Of a DNA stretch of 64,000 bases, positions 42,889 to 52,766 are shown in pieces. The notes under the pieces were generated by a model. The model had not been told where the DNA came from. It searched no databases and saw only the letters and a list, made by a program, of their open reading frames with translations. Where the stretch lies: NCBI RefSeq assembly GCF_900110455.1, contig NZ_FOIS01000003.1:451491-515490 (forward strand), read 5' to 3'. A program made the translations under genes and the position numbers. The stretch's first letter is position 1, and every line of letters starts with the position of its first letter. This DNA is from Natrinema salifodinae (GTDB taxonomy: Archaea > Halobacteriota > Halobacteria > Halobacteriales > Natrialbaceae).

Positions 42889-44436
42889 ATGCGGGGGGAG
42901 TCGAACGAATCGCGAGCCGAGGAAGCGAAGCGGGACGCGTCGACAACCGTCGGCCACGACCGAGCCGACGGATCGACGACGGGGAGGAATCGACGGCGGG
43001 GCCAGGCGAACGTTCTCGGAGTCGTCCTCCTCGTCGGGATGGTCGTCACCGGGAGCGTCGCGCTCCTGCTCGTCGGCGCCGCCGGACTCGACGCGTACGA
43101 AGCGAGCGCCGAGGTCGATCAGGCCGAACGGTCGCTGCTCGAGTTCACGCACGCGACCCACACCGCGACCGCGGACGGCGGTGAGCGGGTCCCCGTCTCG
43201 ACCGGGGCCTTCGAGCGGGGAACCGTCGAGACGAGCGCGGACGCCGGTCGACTGCGGATCGTCCACGAGACCGATTCGGGGACCGAAGAGTTGTACGACG
43301 AATCGCTCGGCACGGTCCGATACACCGCTGACGGCGATACGGAACTGGCGTACCAGGGCGGCGGACTCTGGCGGACCGACGGAGCCGGGACCGCGGCCGT
43401 CTCTCCGCCGCCCATCGAGTATCGGGACGGGACGCTGACGGTCCCCGTCGTCCGAGTAACCGAGGGACAGCATCACGGAACTGGCGCCTCCCTCGACGGC
43501 GCGGTTCGCCAGGCCGGCCCGCCGACGCACATCGATCTCCAGCGGGACGGACGATCCGGGGCGCCCGCGACCGGCACCGTTCGGCTCGAAATCGAGAGCG
43601 AGTACTGTGACGGCTGGGAGCGGGAGGTCGAGGCGTCGGTTCCGGGGCGCGTCACTGAGCGGTGTACGGACGGCCACCCGGGGCGCGTGCAGTTCGAGTT
43701 CGGCGTGCCGCCGCGGATTGGCGTCGTCGAGAGCGCCATCATCGCCCACGAGATCGAGTTCGGCAGCGAGGCGAACCGGACGCTGATCGAGGGCGACGTG
43801 CGAACCGGCGCCGTGGACGAGGATCGAGTCAACGGGACCGTGTTCGACGCGGGATACGACGCGCCGTCGGTCGACGCGGCCATCTCCGGAATGGTCGACC
43901 GGTGCACGGACGACGACTTCGGCGACCTGCCCGAGAAGGTCGACGAACCGGGGCGCTATTGCGTCGATTCGATCGACGGGGGGCACACCGTCGACACCAG
44001 CGCGGGCGATATCGAGGTCGTCGTCCGCGATTCGATCGGCGATCCGACCTACAAGGACGAGCTGCGCGTCGAGGGCTCGAACACCCTGACACTCTACGTC
44101 GACGGCGATCTTAAGGCGGGCGGGAATGCGGTGATCGGAAACGAATCCGATCCCGGCCGGACACGGCTACTCCTCTCGGCGAACTCGACCGTCGCGACCG
44201 GAACCGGTACCCCGGCGCTCGCGGGGCTGCTCTACGCTCCGGACTCGACGGTGACCCTTCAGGGGGACCCGACGGTCGACGGGAGCGTCGTCGGCGAGCG
44301 GATCGTCGTTCCGAACAACAACCCCGGCGTGATCGAGTACGACGACCGGATCGCCGCCGTCGACTTTGTTCCCGGATCCGACCGCCACCTCCGCGACCTC
44401 GATGCGACCGCGTACGACCTCGCGATCGAAGAATGA
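42889..44436 (+). CDS. Pilin-like exported protein (DUF7289-like)
   Basis: A 515-residue protein with a type IV pilin-like start: a 40-residue hydrophilic, basic leader ending NRRRGQ, then the hydrophobic helix ANVLGVVLLVGMVVTGSVAL. This is the haloarchaeal prepilin pattern cut by PibD. The mature part is very long for a pilin and rich in beta-type repeats; its C-terminal section (about 360-470) has the stepwise strand pattern NTLTLYVDGDLKAGGNAV and LAGLLYAPDSTVTLQGD, suggesting a beta-helix adhesin. The helix layout matches the family I recall as DUF7289. It would be held at the surface as a pilus part or membrane-anchored adhesin. Confidence 0.75.
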   Translation: MRGESNESRAEEAKRDASTTVGHDRADGSTTGRNRRRGQANVLGVVLLVGMVVTGSVALLLVGAAGLDAYEASAEVDQAERSLLEFTHATHTATADGGERVPVSTGAFERGTVETSADAGRLRIVHETDSGTEELYDESLGTVRYTADGDTELAYQGGGLWRTDGAGTAAVSPPPIEYRDGTLTVPVVRVTEGQHHGTGASLDGAVRQAGPPTHIDLQRDGRSGAPATGTVRLEIESEYCDGWEREVEASVPGRVTERCTDGHPGRVQFEFGVPPRIGVVESAIIAHEIEFGSEANRTLIEGDVRTGAVDEDRVNGTVFDAGYDAPSVDAAISGMVDRCTDDDFGDLPEKVDEPGRYCVDSIDGGHTVDTSAGDIEVVVRDSIGDPTYKDELRVEGSNTLTLYVDGDLKAGGNAVIGNESDPGRTRLLLSANSTVATGTGTPALAGLLYAPDSTVTLQGDPTVDGSVVGERIVVPNNNPGVIEYDDRIAAVDFVPGSDRHLRDLDATAYDLAIEE

Positions 44437-44513
44437 GCAGCTGTTGCGGTCGGCGCCGACATCGTGTCGACCGATTCCGATCGGACCCGACCGCACCGTT
44501 CGAGAGCCGACCG

Positions 44514-45299
44514 TTATCGATCGGCGGCGACGGTCCGCCAGCGCCTGGCGTATATCCGCGGCGGCGCGTCGACCGCCACCTGGCGGACGTTCGTGGGCAC
44601 GGTCGACACCCTCGCGGAGACGCCGGCCGGGAGCGGCCCGGTCGGCACCGACGAGACCGCGGTCGGGTTCTTCGAGACCGGCCGCCGACCGGCGTAGCCG
44701 GTGGCTCGCCCGGACGACGCGTACAGCGACTCGAATTTCGCGTGGCCCTCGATGACCCCTCTGCGAGCCGCTTCTGCGCCCTCTTTCGCCTGCTGCTGGA
44801 ACGCCACGTTCGTCGCCTCTCCTTTCACTTCGTCGACGACCTGCTTGATCTCGGTCGCCGCCTCGGAGTCGCCGGACGAGTTGAGAGCATCGGCGCCGAC
44901 GACGTCCTCGAGTTCCGCTTTGAGCTGTCGTGCCTCCCTCTGGAAATCGATGAGATCGACGGTGTTCCAGAGCTCTCGGAGGACGATCGCGTTCCGAATC
45001 GACTTGAAATCGAGAACCCGGTCTGGGTCGCGTTCGGCGATCGCGTCCGGGAGGCCGTCCGGATTGACGAGGTCCGGAAGCGCCGACGAATCGACGACGG
45101 CCGGCAGGTTCTCGAGGTCGACCGTCCCAAGGAGATCGTCGACCTCCGCGACGACGTCCCAGAGTTCGGCCGCCGTCGCCGCCACCCGTTCGTCGTCCGC
45201 GTCGACGGCGACGTCCCGGAGCAGTCGCTCGGTGCCCGTCGTGATCCGGTCGGCCAGGCGCGAGAAGTCGATTGCAGACGAAGATGAGGTGGAAGTCAT
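44514..45299 (-). CDS. Conserved haloarchaeal acidic helical protein
   Basis: A 261-residue soluble protein. The N-terminal half is helical and acidic with repeated DLP/DAI steps (LENLPAVVDSSALPDLVNPD), the middle has RELWNTVDLIDFQREARQLK, and the C-terminal third is basic and Ser/Pro/Arg-rich. No signal, membrane span or catalytic motif. Its stop faces the pilin-like gene (convergent, 77 bp apart). Two Met codons (45308 and 45299) are close; either could start the protein. Function unknown. Confidence 0.6.
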   Translation of the reverse strand: MTSTSSSSAIDFSRLADRITTGTERLLRDVAVDADDERVAATAAELWDVVAEVDDLLGTVDLENLPAVVDSSALPDLVNPDGLPDAIAERDPDRVLDFKSIRNAIVLRELWNTVDLIDFQREARQLKAELEDVVGADALNSSGDSEAATEIKQVVDEVKGEATNVAFQQQAKEGAEAARRGVIEGHAKFESLYASSGRATGYAGRRPVSKNPTAVSSVPTGPLPAGVSARVSTVPTNVRQVAVDAPPRIYARRWRTVAADR

Positions 45300-45454
45300 G
45301 CGGGTCATAGGCCGTCAGCGGAGAAAACGGAGCCGCTTGCCGTCGCGGAGGCGTGGTGGAAACGAAAATCGAGTCCGAGTTCGGGTCCGCCGTTCCGTCG
45401 GCGGTGAGAGCGATGCGCGTGTAGTGAGTGTGCGAGTGGGAGCGACCGTGCGCG

Positions 45455-46363
45455 TTAGACGCCCCGCCCCTGCATCTGCTCTTCCTCGGGCAGGTCGACG
45501 TTCGCGTCGCCTTTCATGCCCTTCCCGAGGTTCTTCGAGATTTCGGCGAGGTCCTCGGGTTCGTCCCAGTTGTTCGTCGCCTCGACGATCGCCTCGGCCA
45601 TCGCGGGCGGGTTCTCCGCGCCGAAGATGCCGCTGCCGACGAAGATGCCGTCACACTCGTGGTGCATCATGAGTGCAGCGTCGGCCGGTGTCGCGATGCC
45701 GCCTGCCGCGAAGTTGACGACCGGAAGCCGGCCCAGTTCGGCGGTCTCGTGGACGAGTTCCGCAGGGGCCTCGATCTCGCGGGCGAAGGCCTCACGCTCC
45801 TCGTGGCTCATGCCCTCGAGCTTCCGGATCGCACCCTTGATCGTGCGCTGGTGGTGGACCGCCTGGTTGACGTCGCCTGTTCCCGCTTCGCCCTTGGTTC
45901 GGATCATCGCCGCGCCCTCGTCGATCCGGCGCAGCGCCTCGCCGAGGTTGCGCGCGCCGCAGACGAACGGCGCCGTGAAGTCGCGCTTGTCAATGTGGTA
46001 GGCGTCGTCGGCGGGCGTGAGGACCTCGGACTCGTCGATCATGTCGACGCCGACGGCTTCGAGGATCTGGGCCTCCTTCGTATGGCCGATCCGGGCCTTC
46101 CCCATGACGGGGATCGAGACGGCGTCGACGATCTCTTCGACGTCGGCGGGGTCGGCCATCCGAGCGACGCCGCCGCGCTTGCGGATGTCGGCGGGAACGG
46201 CTTCCAGGGCCATGACGGCGACCGCGCCGGCCTCCTCGGCGATGCGGGCCTGCTCGGGGTCGACGACGTCCATGATGACACCGCCCTTCTGCATCCGTGC
46301 GAACCCGCGCTTAACGAGATCGGTCCCGCGTCGCAGTTCCTCGAGATCGGTTTCCTCGGTCAT
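45455..46363 (-). CDS. pdxS: Pyridoxal 5'-phosphate synthase, PdxS subunit
   Basis: PdxS forms the 12-mer core that builds PLP from ribose 5-phosphate, glyceraldehyde 3-phosphate and ammonia from PdxT. The 302-residue protein has the family motifs [37 protein letters not shown] (first active lysine) and [17 protein letters not shown] (second active lysine). The C-terminus is acidic. pdxT is not adjacent. The ATG at 46363 is preceded by CGTAAG (46388-46393) at 27 nt, supporting a leaderless start. Confidence 0.97.
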   Translation of the reverse strand: MTEETDLEELRRGTDLVKRGFARMQKGGVIMDVVDPEQARIAEEAGAVAVMALEAVPADIRKRGGVARMADPADVEEIVDAVSIPVMGKARIGHTKEAQILEAVGVDMIDESEVLTPADDAYHIDKRDFTAPFVCGARNLGEALRRIDEGAAMIRTKGEAGTGDVNQAVHHQRTIKGAIRKLEGMSHEEREAFAREIEAPAELVHETAELGRLPVVNFAAGGIATPADAALMMHHECDGIFVGSGIFGAENPPAMAEAIVEATNNWDEPEDLAEISKNLGKGMKGDANVDLPEEEQMQGRGV

Positions 46364-46387
46364 ACTACGCGGTTTGGAGTCACCGCA

Positions 46388-46393
46388 CTTACG
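46388..46393 (-). promoter_or_regulatory. TATA-like element of pdxS
   Basis: Minus-strand CGTAAG centred about 27 nt before the pdxS ATG, at leaderless spacing. Confidence 0.4.
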
Positions 46394-46496
46394 CGTGTCC
46401 TTTGGGGAACGGAACCGTTCGGCGGGCGAAGACGTTCGGTCTACCCGTCCGATTTCGACCGTCGTCCGCGTCATCCTCCGCCATCACCCTCCGCCG

Positions 46497-47285
46497 TCAC
46501 TCGTCATCGCCAATCGGTTCGCCGGCGAACAGCCGCGCCCGCACGCTCGAACCGTACAGCCGCCCGAGCGGCCGTCGCCACAGGCCGAGCTCGTCCGCCA
46601 GGCCCGACGGCACGTCGAGCCGGGTTCCGGTCGCCGAGCCGACGCCGATCGCGACGTCGCCCGCGATACGGGCCTTCGCCCGCAGGAGGTCGCCGTCCTT
46701 CGTCGTGTAACTCCACAGCGTCCAGTCTCGCGGCTTCGGCCCGAACCGCGGGTGAGCGATCTCGAGACGGACCGGCTCGCGAGCGCCGTCGCCGGCGACG
46801 GCGACGCGGACGCCACCCGGGCCGTCGGTCACCGTCACGTCCGCCACCTCCTTCGGAAAGCCCCAGAGCTCCCGACCGAGCGCGACGGACGGCTCGGTCG
46901 TCACCGGCAGCCAGTGGACGTAGCCGCCGACCTCGCCGCCCGCGAGTTGCGCGCCGGGCAGGTCCGTCCGACTCCCGCGGACGGCCGGCACGATGACAGC
47001 GAACTCGTCGTAGGGGTCGAGTCCCGTCTCCGCAGCCCCGTCTGCCCCGTCTCCCGCTTGCTCTACCTCGCGGCCCACTCGGTGATACCGAATCCCGACG
47101 AGCGCGACGCAGCCGACGCCAGGCGCGATCGCGAGCGGCGAGAGGCCGTCCGGGAGGATCGCCGCGAGTCGATCGCGGCGCGCGGGGAGGGTGACGCCAC
47201 CCATCGCGAACGAGAGGTCCAGCGGGAGTTCGACGACGTGGCCGGTCGAGAGCCGTCGCCGCGTCCGTTCGTCGACCGTGGTCAT
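46497..47285 (-). CDS. Acetoacetate decarboxylase-family protein
   Basis: A 262-residue protein with the acetoacetate decarboxylase fold. The motif ELWGFPKEVADV contains the Glu/Lys typical of the active site of the family, and the surrounding strands (GYVHWLPVTTEPSVALGREL) fit. Family members include true decarboxylases and enzymes that act on other beta-keto acids or only bind them; the substrate is not clear. I chose the ATG at 47285; upstream codons lack family character and would overlap the divergent gene's control region. Confidence 0.8.
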   Translation of the reverse strand: MTTVDERTRRRLSTGHVVELPLDLSFAMGGVTLPARRDRLAAILPDGLSPLAIAPGVGCVALVGIRYHRVGREVEQAGDGADGAAETGLDPYDEFAVIVPAVRGSRTDLPGAQLAGGEVGGYVHWLPVTTEPSVALGRELWGFPKEVADVTVTDGPGGVRVAVAGDGAREPVRLEIAHPRFGPKPRDWTLWSYTTKDGDLLRAKARIAGDVAIGVGSATGTRLDVPSGLADELGLWRRPLGRLYGSSVRARLFAGEPIGDDE

Positions 47286-47406
47286 GGGCGGCCCTACGGC
47301 CGGGACGGCCGTAGTGGTACTGGTGGGGTGCAGCGACCCGCATTTCGATCCGCTGGAGCTACCGGGACCGCTACTGTTTTGCGGGTGCCGTCCGTCGCGC
47401 CGGACG

Positions 47407-48138
47407 ATGACCGCGTCGACCCAGCTGGCGGAGTCCGCGCCGGCCGACCGCGACCGCGAGTCGCTGCCGACCTCCCTCGCACCCGTCCCGAAGACGCTCG
47501 AAGATCTCGGGCTGCGGTTCGCCTGGCTCGTCGTGGCGATCAACCTCGCGGGGACGGCCTTTGGCTTCTGGTACTACTCAGCGCAGTTCGCCGAGACCCC
47601 CGCCGCGATGTGGCCCTGGGTCCCCGACAGCCCGCTCGCGACGCTGTTTATCGCGCTGGCGATCGGCTGCTGGAAACTGGGCCGCGAGCAGCCGTGGCTC
47701 ACCGCCTTGGCCTTCTTCGGGAATATCGTGCTCGGCCTCTGGACGCCGTTCACGCTGCTCGTCTTCGCCGATTCCTACGCGTACCTCCATCCGCTGATGT
47801 ACCACTTCCTCTTCTGGAGTCACCTCGCGATGGTCGTTCAGGCGCTGGTCCTCTACCGGATCTCCGACTTCCCGGTGTGGGCCGTCGTCGTCGCCGCCGC
47901 CTGGTACTGGAGCAACCTGATCGTCGACTACTTCGTGCCGATCGCCGGCGAGCCCCACCACACCATTATTCCGGTCTCACGGGACACGCCCATGTTCCTC
48001 GGGGCCGACGCGCTGGGCGTGATCGCCGCGGGCGAAGTAACGTTCGTCTTCCTGGCGCTGTTGCTCGCGCTCGCGATCCGGGTCGAAAAGTGCAACGCAG
48101 CGTCGAATCGGTCAACGGCCCGACTCGATCGGAGCTAG
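47407..48138 (+). CDS. DUF1405 membrane protein
   Basis: A 243-residue membrane protein with about six hydrophobic segments. The motifs WLVVAINLAGTAFGFWYYSA, HPLMYHFLFWSHLAM and YWSNLIVDYF are typical of DUF1405, a family found in Bacillus and archaea without known function. It is divergent from the acetoacetate decarboxylase-like gene with 121 bp between starts. I chose the ATG at 47407 because upstream codons run antisense to the neighbour. Confidence 0.85.
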   Translation: MTASTQLAESAPADRDRESLPTSLAPVPKTLEDLGLRFAWLVVAINLAGTAFGFWYYSAQFAETPAAMWPWVPDSPLATLFIALAIGCWKLGREQPWLTALAFFGNIVLGLWTPFTLLVFADSYAYLHPLMYHFLFWSHLAMVVQALVLYRISDFPVWAVVVAAAWYWSNLIVDYFVPIAGEPHHTIIPVSRDTPMFLGADALGVIAAGEVTFVFLALLLALAIRVEKCNAASNRSTARLDRS

Positions 48139-48163
48139 TTCCGAACGAAAGAACGGGAAGAGC

Positions 48164-50827
48164 TTATCCGAGGATGACGACCGCCGACTCGGTCTCCAGC
48201 ATCTCGCCCTCGCCGGAGTAGGTCCGCTCGTACTCGACCTCGAACAGGTCGTCCTCGAGTTCCTCGTCGGCGACGCGGAGCACGTCGGCCTCGTCGTCGA
48301 TCTCGTAGTCGCCGCTCTCGATGCCGCTGTCGATCTCGCCGACCTTCGAGCCGAACTTCGGCCCGAGCGTCGAGTAGTCGAGGTCGATCGAGGCGACCTC
48401 GGTCGAGATCTCCGGGGGCTCCTCGAGCACGGTGAGCTCCTGGACGTGCATCACGTTCTGGATCGCGTCCTCGAAGCCCGCGATCGGACCGAAGACCGAG
48501 ACCGACTCGAGGTCGGCGTTCAGCGGTAGCTGGTTCTCGCTCTTGTAGCGGCGCAGCGCGGAGATGACCTCCATGGCCGTCTCACCGGCCTCGAGGTCGG
48601 CCTCGTGACCCTGCGGGGCCGGCCAGTCGCGGGTGTGGATGCTGGTGGCGTCGAGCTCCTCGTCGCCGTCGGCGTAAACGGCCTGCCAGATTTCCTCGGT
48701 CGCGTGGGGCAGGAACGGCGCCCACAGTTCGAGGAAGGTTCGATGGGCCGTCCGCAGCGCGTACTGCGTCGAGGGCTCGTCCTCGCGCTGTTTGGCGATC
48801 TCGAGGTAGTCGTCGCAGAAGGTGTTCCAGAAGAACGTCCGCAGGCGGTCGCGGGCCTTCGCGAACTCGTACGCCTCGAGGTGGGCCGTGAGGTCCTCGA
48901 TCGCGTCGTCGAGTTCGGCCAGCAGCCACCGGTCGATCGCGTCGAGATCGGCGGGCTCGTCGGGCTCGCGCGGCGCGAGCGTGTCGACGAGCTTCGAGGC
49001 GTTCCAGAGCTTGCGCAGGAGCTTCTCGCCCGCGGTCAGGTCTTTCTCCTGGTACGGGAAGTCGTCGCCGACGGCGGCGCTGGCGGCCCAGAACCGGACG
49101 GCATCGACGGGGTACTCCGCGAGCACCTCGTCGGGGGCGACGACGTTGCCCCGCGATTTGGACATCTTCTCGCGGTTCTCGTCTAACACGTGGCCGTTGA
49201 TCATCGTCGCGTCGAACGGCACCTCGCCGGTGTGCTCGTAGCACTTGACGATGGTGTGGAACAGCCAGAACGAGATGATGTCGTGGCCCTGGGGCCGGAG
49301 GTCGAAGGGATAGAGTTCGGGGTTGTCCATCGCGAACTCCTCGGCCTCCGCGTCCCAATCCCAGCCGGCGTTGATCAGGGGAGTCAGCGAGGAGGTCGCC
49401 CAGGTGTCGAAGACGTCCTCCTCGGCGACGAACTCGTCGTGGCCGCACTCGGGACAGCTATCGACGGGGGGCTCGTCCGAGAGCGGATCGACCGGTAGGT
49501 TCTCGCGATCGGCCATGATCTCGTGATCGCAGTCCGCACAGTACCAGACCGGGAACGGGATCCCCGAGTCGCGCTGGCGGGAGATGAGCCAGTCCCACTC
49601 CAGACCCTCGATCCAGTGCTTGTACCGGGTGAACATCTTCTCGGGGTACCAGTCCATCTCCCGGCCGGCCTCGAGGTACTCCTCTTTGTGGTCGAGGATC
49701 TCGACGTACCACTGCTTGGAGACGCGGAATTCGACAGGCGTGTCACACCGCTCGTGGACCTGCACCGCGTGGGAGATCTCCCAGCGGTCGCGCAGGTAGC
49801 CCTCGTCGTCCAAGTCCTCGACGATGGCCTCGCGGGCCTCCTCGGTGGACATGCCCTCGTAGTCGCCCGCCAGGTCGGTCATCGTCGCGGACTCGTCGAT
49901 CGCCACCCGCAGCGGCAGGTCGTGGGCCTGGTACCACTCGATGTCGTTCTGGTCGCCGAAGGTACAGCACATCACGACGCCGCTGCCCTTCTCCATGTCG
50001 ACGCGCTCGTCCGCGATGATCGGCACTTCCTGCTCGAAGATCGGGACGCGGGCGGTCTCGCCGACCAGGTCTTGATTCTCGTCGTCGTCGGGGTGGACGA
50101 AGACAGAGACGCAGGCCGGGATGAGTTCCGGGCGCGTCGTGGAGATGACGAACTCCTCGCGCGGGGCGTCCTCGCCGACGACCTCGAAGGCGATGTCGTT
50201 GAAGTGCGAGCCGCGCTCGTCGTCCTCCATCTCGACCTGCGAGATGGCGGTCTCGCACTCGGGACACCAGATCGCGGGCGCCTTCTTCCGGTACTCGCGG
50301 TCCTTCTCGTAGAGGTCGAGGAACGAGAGCTGCGAGATCCGCTGGACGCGGGGTTCGATCGTCTTGTAGGTGTTGTTCCAGTCGATCGAACAGCCGAGGC
50401 CCTGCATCTTCTCGGTGAACTCGTCCTCGTACTGCTGGCAAACCTCGCGGCAGAGCTCCTGGAACTCGCGGCGCTCGTAGTCCTGGTGGCGGATATCCAG
50501 TTCCTTCTCGGTCAGGCGTTCGCTGGCGATCCCGTTGTCGTCGTAGCCGAACGGGAAGAGCACGTCGCCGTCGGCCATCCGCTGGAACCGCGCGGCGAAG
50601 TCCTGCAGCGTGTGACCGTAGAGGTGGCCCATGTGCAGGCTGCCCGAGACCGTCGGCGGCGGCGTGTCGATCGAGTAGACGGTGTTGGGGTCTCGCTTCG
50701 CGTTGCCATCGTAGGCGTAGACGTCCTCGTCGACCCAGCGTCGCTGCCAGCGGGTCTCGACCGCTTCGGGGTCGTAGTCGCCGTCGAGGCTGGGCTCGTC
50801 GGTCTGTTCCGGGGCGTCCATGCTCAT
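48164..50827 (-). CDS. valS: Valyl-tRNA synthetase
   Basis: A class I synthetase of 887 residues charging tRNA-Val. The HIGH motif is in PPPTVSGSLHMGHLYGHTLQ near residue 57; KMSKS appears in REKMSKSRGNVV near 563; the editing domain lies between them. Zn-type cysteine clusters (CPECE, CADCD, CPECGHDEF) are present. The C-terminal anticodon-binding and acidic tail are normal for haloarchaea. GGTGAG lies about 4 nt before the ATG at 50827, one of the few Shine-Dalgarno-type starts in the window. Confidence 0.97.
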   Translation of the reverse strand: MSMDAPEQTDEPSLDGDYDPEAVETRWQRRWVDEDVYAYDGNAKRDPNTVYSIDTPPPTVSGSLHMGHLYGHTLQDFAARFQRMADGDVLFPFGYDDNGIASERLTEKELDIRHQDYERREFQELCREVCQQYEDEFTEKMQGLGCSIDWNNTYKTIEPRVQRISQLSFLDLYEKDREYRKKAPAIWCPECETAISQVEMEDDERGSHFNDIAFEVVGEDAPREEFVISTTRPELIPACVSVFVHPDDDENQDLVGETARVPIFEQEVPIIADERVDMEKGSGVVMCCTFGDQNDIEWYQAHDLPLRVAIDESATMTDLAGDYEGMSTEEAREAIVEDLDDEGYLRDRWEISHAVQVHERCDTPVEFRVSKQWYVEILDHKEEYLEAGREMDWYPEKMFTRYKHWIEGLEWDWLISRQRDSGIPFPVWYCADCDHEIMADRENLPVDPLSDEPPVDSCPECGHDEFVAEEDVFDTWATSSLTPLINAGWDWDAEAEEFAMDNPELYPFDLRPQGHDIISFWLFHTIVKCYEHTGEVPFDATMINGHVLDENREKMSKSRGNVVAPDEVLAEYPVDAVRFWAASAAVGDDFPYQEKDLTAGEKLLRKLWNASKLVDTLAPREPDEPADLDAIDRWLLAELDDAIEDLTAHLEAYEFAKARDRLRTFFWNTFCDDYLEIAKQREDEPSTQYALRTAHRTFLELWAPFLPHATEEIWQAVYADGDEELDATSIHTRDWPAPQGHEADLEAGETAMEVISALRRYKSENQLPLNADLESVSVFGPIAGFEDAIQNVMHVQELTVLEEPPEISTEVASIDLDYSTLGPKFGSKVGEIDSGIESGDYEIDDEADVLRVADEELEDDLFEVEYERTYSGEGEMLETESAVVILG

Positions 50828-51136
50828 GCTCTCACCGCCCGATGTGGGCGTCGTCGATACGTCCGGATGCGGGTCCGAAAGTGCGGTCGGCTATCGTCCA
50901 TAGTCGTCGTTGTGCTGTGAATGCCGGTCGGCGACAATACATCCGTCGAAACGGGGTAGGAGATGCGGGGCTACGGGGCCCCTACCAAAACGGCGCCGCG
51001 CGGGCGGTCGGACCGATCGGCCGAGGCCGCGACGGACGGGCTCATACCACCTCTTGCCCCGGGATCCGTGTTAGGTGTTTCGTCGTTTGCTTGGTCCTTC
51101 GTCGCGACGCACCGTCTGCGTCGCCCGGTCGAGCGC
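50828..51136. other. Intergenic region, 309 bp
   Basis: No gene supported. A short GC-rich inverted repeat, GGGGCTACGGGGCCCC (about 50969-50984), could form a small hairpin. Its function is unclear since it is upstream of valS and downstream of the fusion gene. Confidence 0.4.
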
Positions 51137-52660
51137 TCAGAGCAGCCCGACCAACGGCACGACGCCGAACCAGGCGATGTAGCTCAACGACGCAACCATC
51201 AGCCCGTCGATCCGGGCCGGCATCGCGGCCGGGTCGACGCGCGTTCGAACGAGCCAGGCGATCGCGATCGCGTGGGGGACGCTACCGGAGACGAGCGGAT
51301 CGTAGGCTGCCGGGACCGCGCCGGTGACCTGCAGGGCTAACCCGGCGAGGGCCGCGAGCAGCGCTGCGGCGGTCGCGACCGCCGCGGCTCCGTCGACACC
51401 GAACCGGACGGCGATCGTCTCCTTGTCGGCGGCGCGGTCGGCCGCGACGTCCGGCAGGCCGGCGAGGGTGATCGCCGGGACGATCGACAGCAGGAACGGC
51501 AGTCCCAGCAGCCACGGCGTCGGATCGCGCCACGACCCGCCGAGGAAGACGAACCCACATAGCAGGACGCCGACGCTGTGGGTCGCAGCCACGTCGAGTT
51601 CGCCGAGCGTACGGTAGGCCAACCGCAGGGGCGGCGCCGTGTACCCGAGCGCCAGGCTCGCCAGGCCGCCCAGCAGCGCGGCCGTCGCGAGGAGCGAGCC
51701 GGCGACGAGCGCGAGGACGGCGAGCGCGGCGCCTGCGGCGAGGACGAGGGCGACATAAATGCCGCGACGGAGCGACGCCCGATCGAGGGCGCCGTCGACC
51801 AGCACCCGCGAGCCGCCGGTGAACGGCCCCGCGAAGGTGTTCCGGCGGTCAGTCTCGTAATCGTAGTACTCGTTGCTCAACACGGTCGCCGCCTCGAGGA
51901 AGAAGAGAAAGCAAAAGCCGGCCCAGAAGACCGCCGTAGAGAAGACGTCGCTCGACCCGGTCGCGGCCAGCGCGCCGACGGCGTAGGCGATCCACGCCAT
52001 CGGGTAGAACTGAAGGCGGAGGGCCGTGAGCCACGTCGCGATTCGGCGCTTCGCTCGCGTCGCGGGCGACTCGGGCCCGTCGGCCAGGCTGCGTCCGAGT
52101 TCCCGCGCGTCGTCCAGCCACGCCTGGCGGTCCGCCGAGTCCGAGTCCTCGATCGGACCGACGTTCGTGGCGCGCGTGGTCCGGACGCCCGCGTACCCGA
52201 GGGTAGCGCGCTTGACGGCGTTGGTGCCGGGTCGGCGAAGGATCCAGCGATAGACCCACCCGGGCGTGTCCATCGTCACGATCAGTTCGGCGGTTTTGTC
52301 GTCCAGCAGCTTCCGGCGGCCCGCGCCCTCGCCCTCGTCGTAAAACGAGAACGCGAAGCCGGGGGTGAAGACGCGGTCGAAAAATCCCTTGAGCAACGCC
52401 GGCATCGTCCCCCACCAGTTCGGATAGACGAACGCGAGGTGGTCCGCCCACTCGATCCGCCGCTGGGCCTCGACCAGATCCTCCTCGAGCGGCTGCTCCT
52501 CCGGGCGCTCGGTGCGGACGTGCGGATCGAACTCCATGTCCGCCAGGTCGAGTCGGCGGACGTCGACGCCCGCCTGGCGGGCGCCCTCGACGTACGCGTC
52601 GGCTAGGGCGCCACAGAAGCTATCGGTCCGCGGATGCCCCAGAACGAGCAGGACGTTCAT
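51137..52660 (-). CDS. Fusion: flavodoxin-fold NAD(P)H:quinone oxidoreductase + UbiA prenyltransferase
   Basis: One 507-residue chain. Residues 1 to about 195 are a complete flavodoxin-fold NAD(P)H oxidoreductase of the MdaB/KefF type: VLGHPRTDSFCGALADAYVE binds FMN, and FVYPNWWGTMPALLKGFFDR with GFAFSFYDEG is the family hallmark. From about 210 begins an eight-helix UbiA prenyltransferase with both Asp-rich motifs, SNEYYDYETDRRN and LPDVAADRAADKET, which bind Mg and the prenyl diphosphate. The frame is continuous through the junction (SPATRAKRRIATWLTA). The natural reading is prenyl transfer to a quinone-like head group coupled to its reduction. I do not recall this fusion being described; no menaquinone gene is adjacent. 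Confidence 0.88.
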   Translation of the reverse strand: MNVLLVLGHPRTDSFCGALADAYVEGARQAGVDVRRLDLADMEFDPHVRTERPEEQPLEEDLVEAQRRIEWADHLAFVYPNWWGTMPALLKGFFDRVFTPGFAFSFYDEGEGAGRRKLLDDKTAELIVTMDTPGWVYRWILRRPGTNAVKRATLGYAGVRTTRATNVGPIEDSDSADRQAWLDDARELGRSLADGPESPATRAKRRIATWLTALRLQFYPMAWIAYAVGALAATGSSDVFSTAVFWAGFCFLFFLEAATVLSNEYYDYETDRRNTFAGPFTGGSRVLVDGALDRASLRRGIYVALVLAAGAALAVLALVAGSLLATAALLGGLASLALGYTAPPLRLAYRTLGELDVAATHSVGVLLCGFVFLGGSWRDPTPWLLGLPFLLSIVPAITLAGLPDVAADRAADKETIAVRFGVDGAAAVATAAALLAALAGLALQVTGAVPAAYDPLVSGSVPHAIAIAWLVRTRVDPAAMPARIDGLMVASLSYIAWFGVVPLVGLL

Positions 52661-52766
52661 TGACCGGCTTCGAATTACAGCCGGACCGTTGTAAGGCTAC
52701 GTCCGGCACTCGTCGCGCCGTCGGGCGATCACGAGCCGAGTACCGGAATCGATCGGTGGTGGATGA

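Noticed and set aside
50969-50984. GC-rich hairpin upstream of valS
   Set aside because: Short stem, no T-run, and no gene end nearby on the plus strand; not enough for a terminator call.
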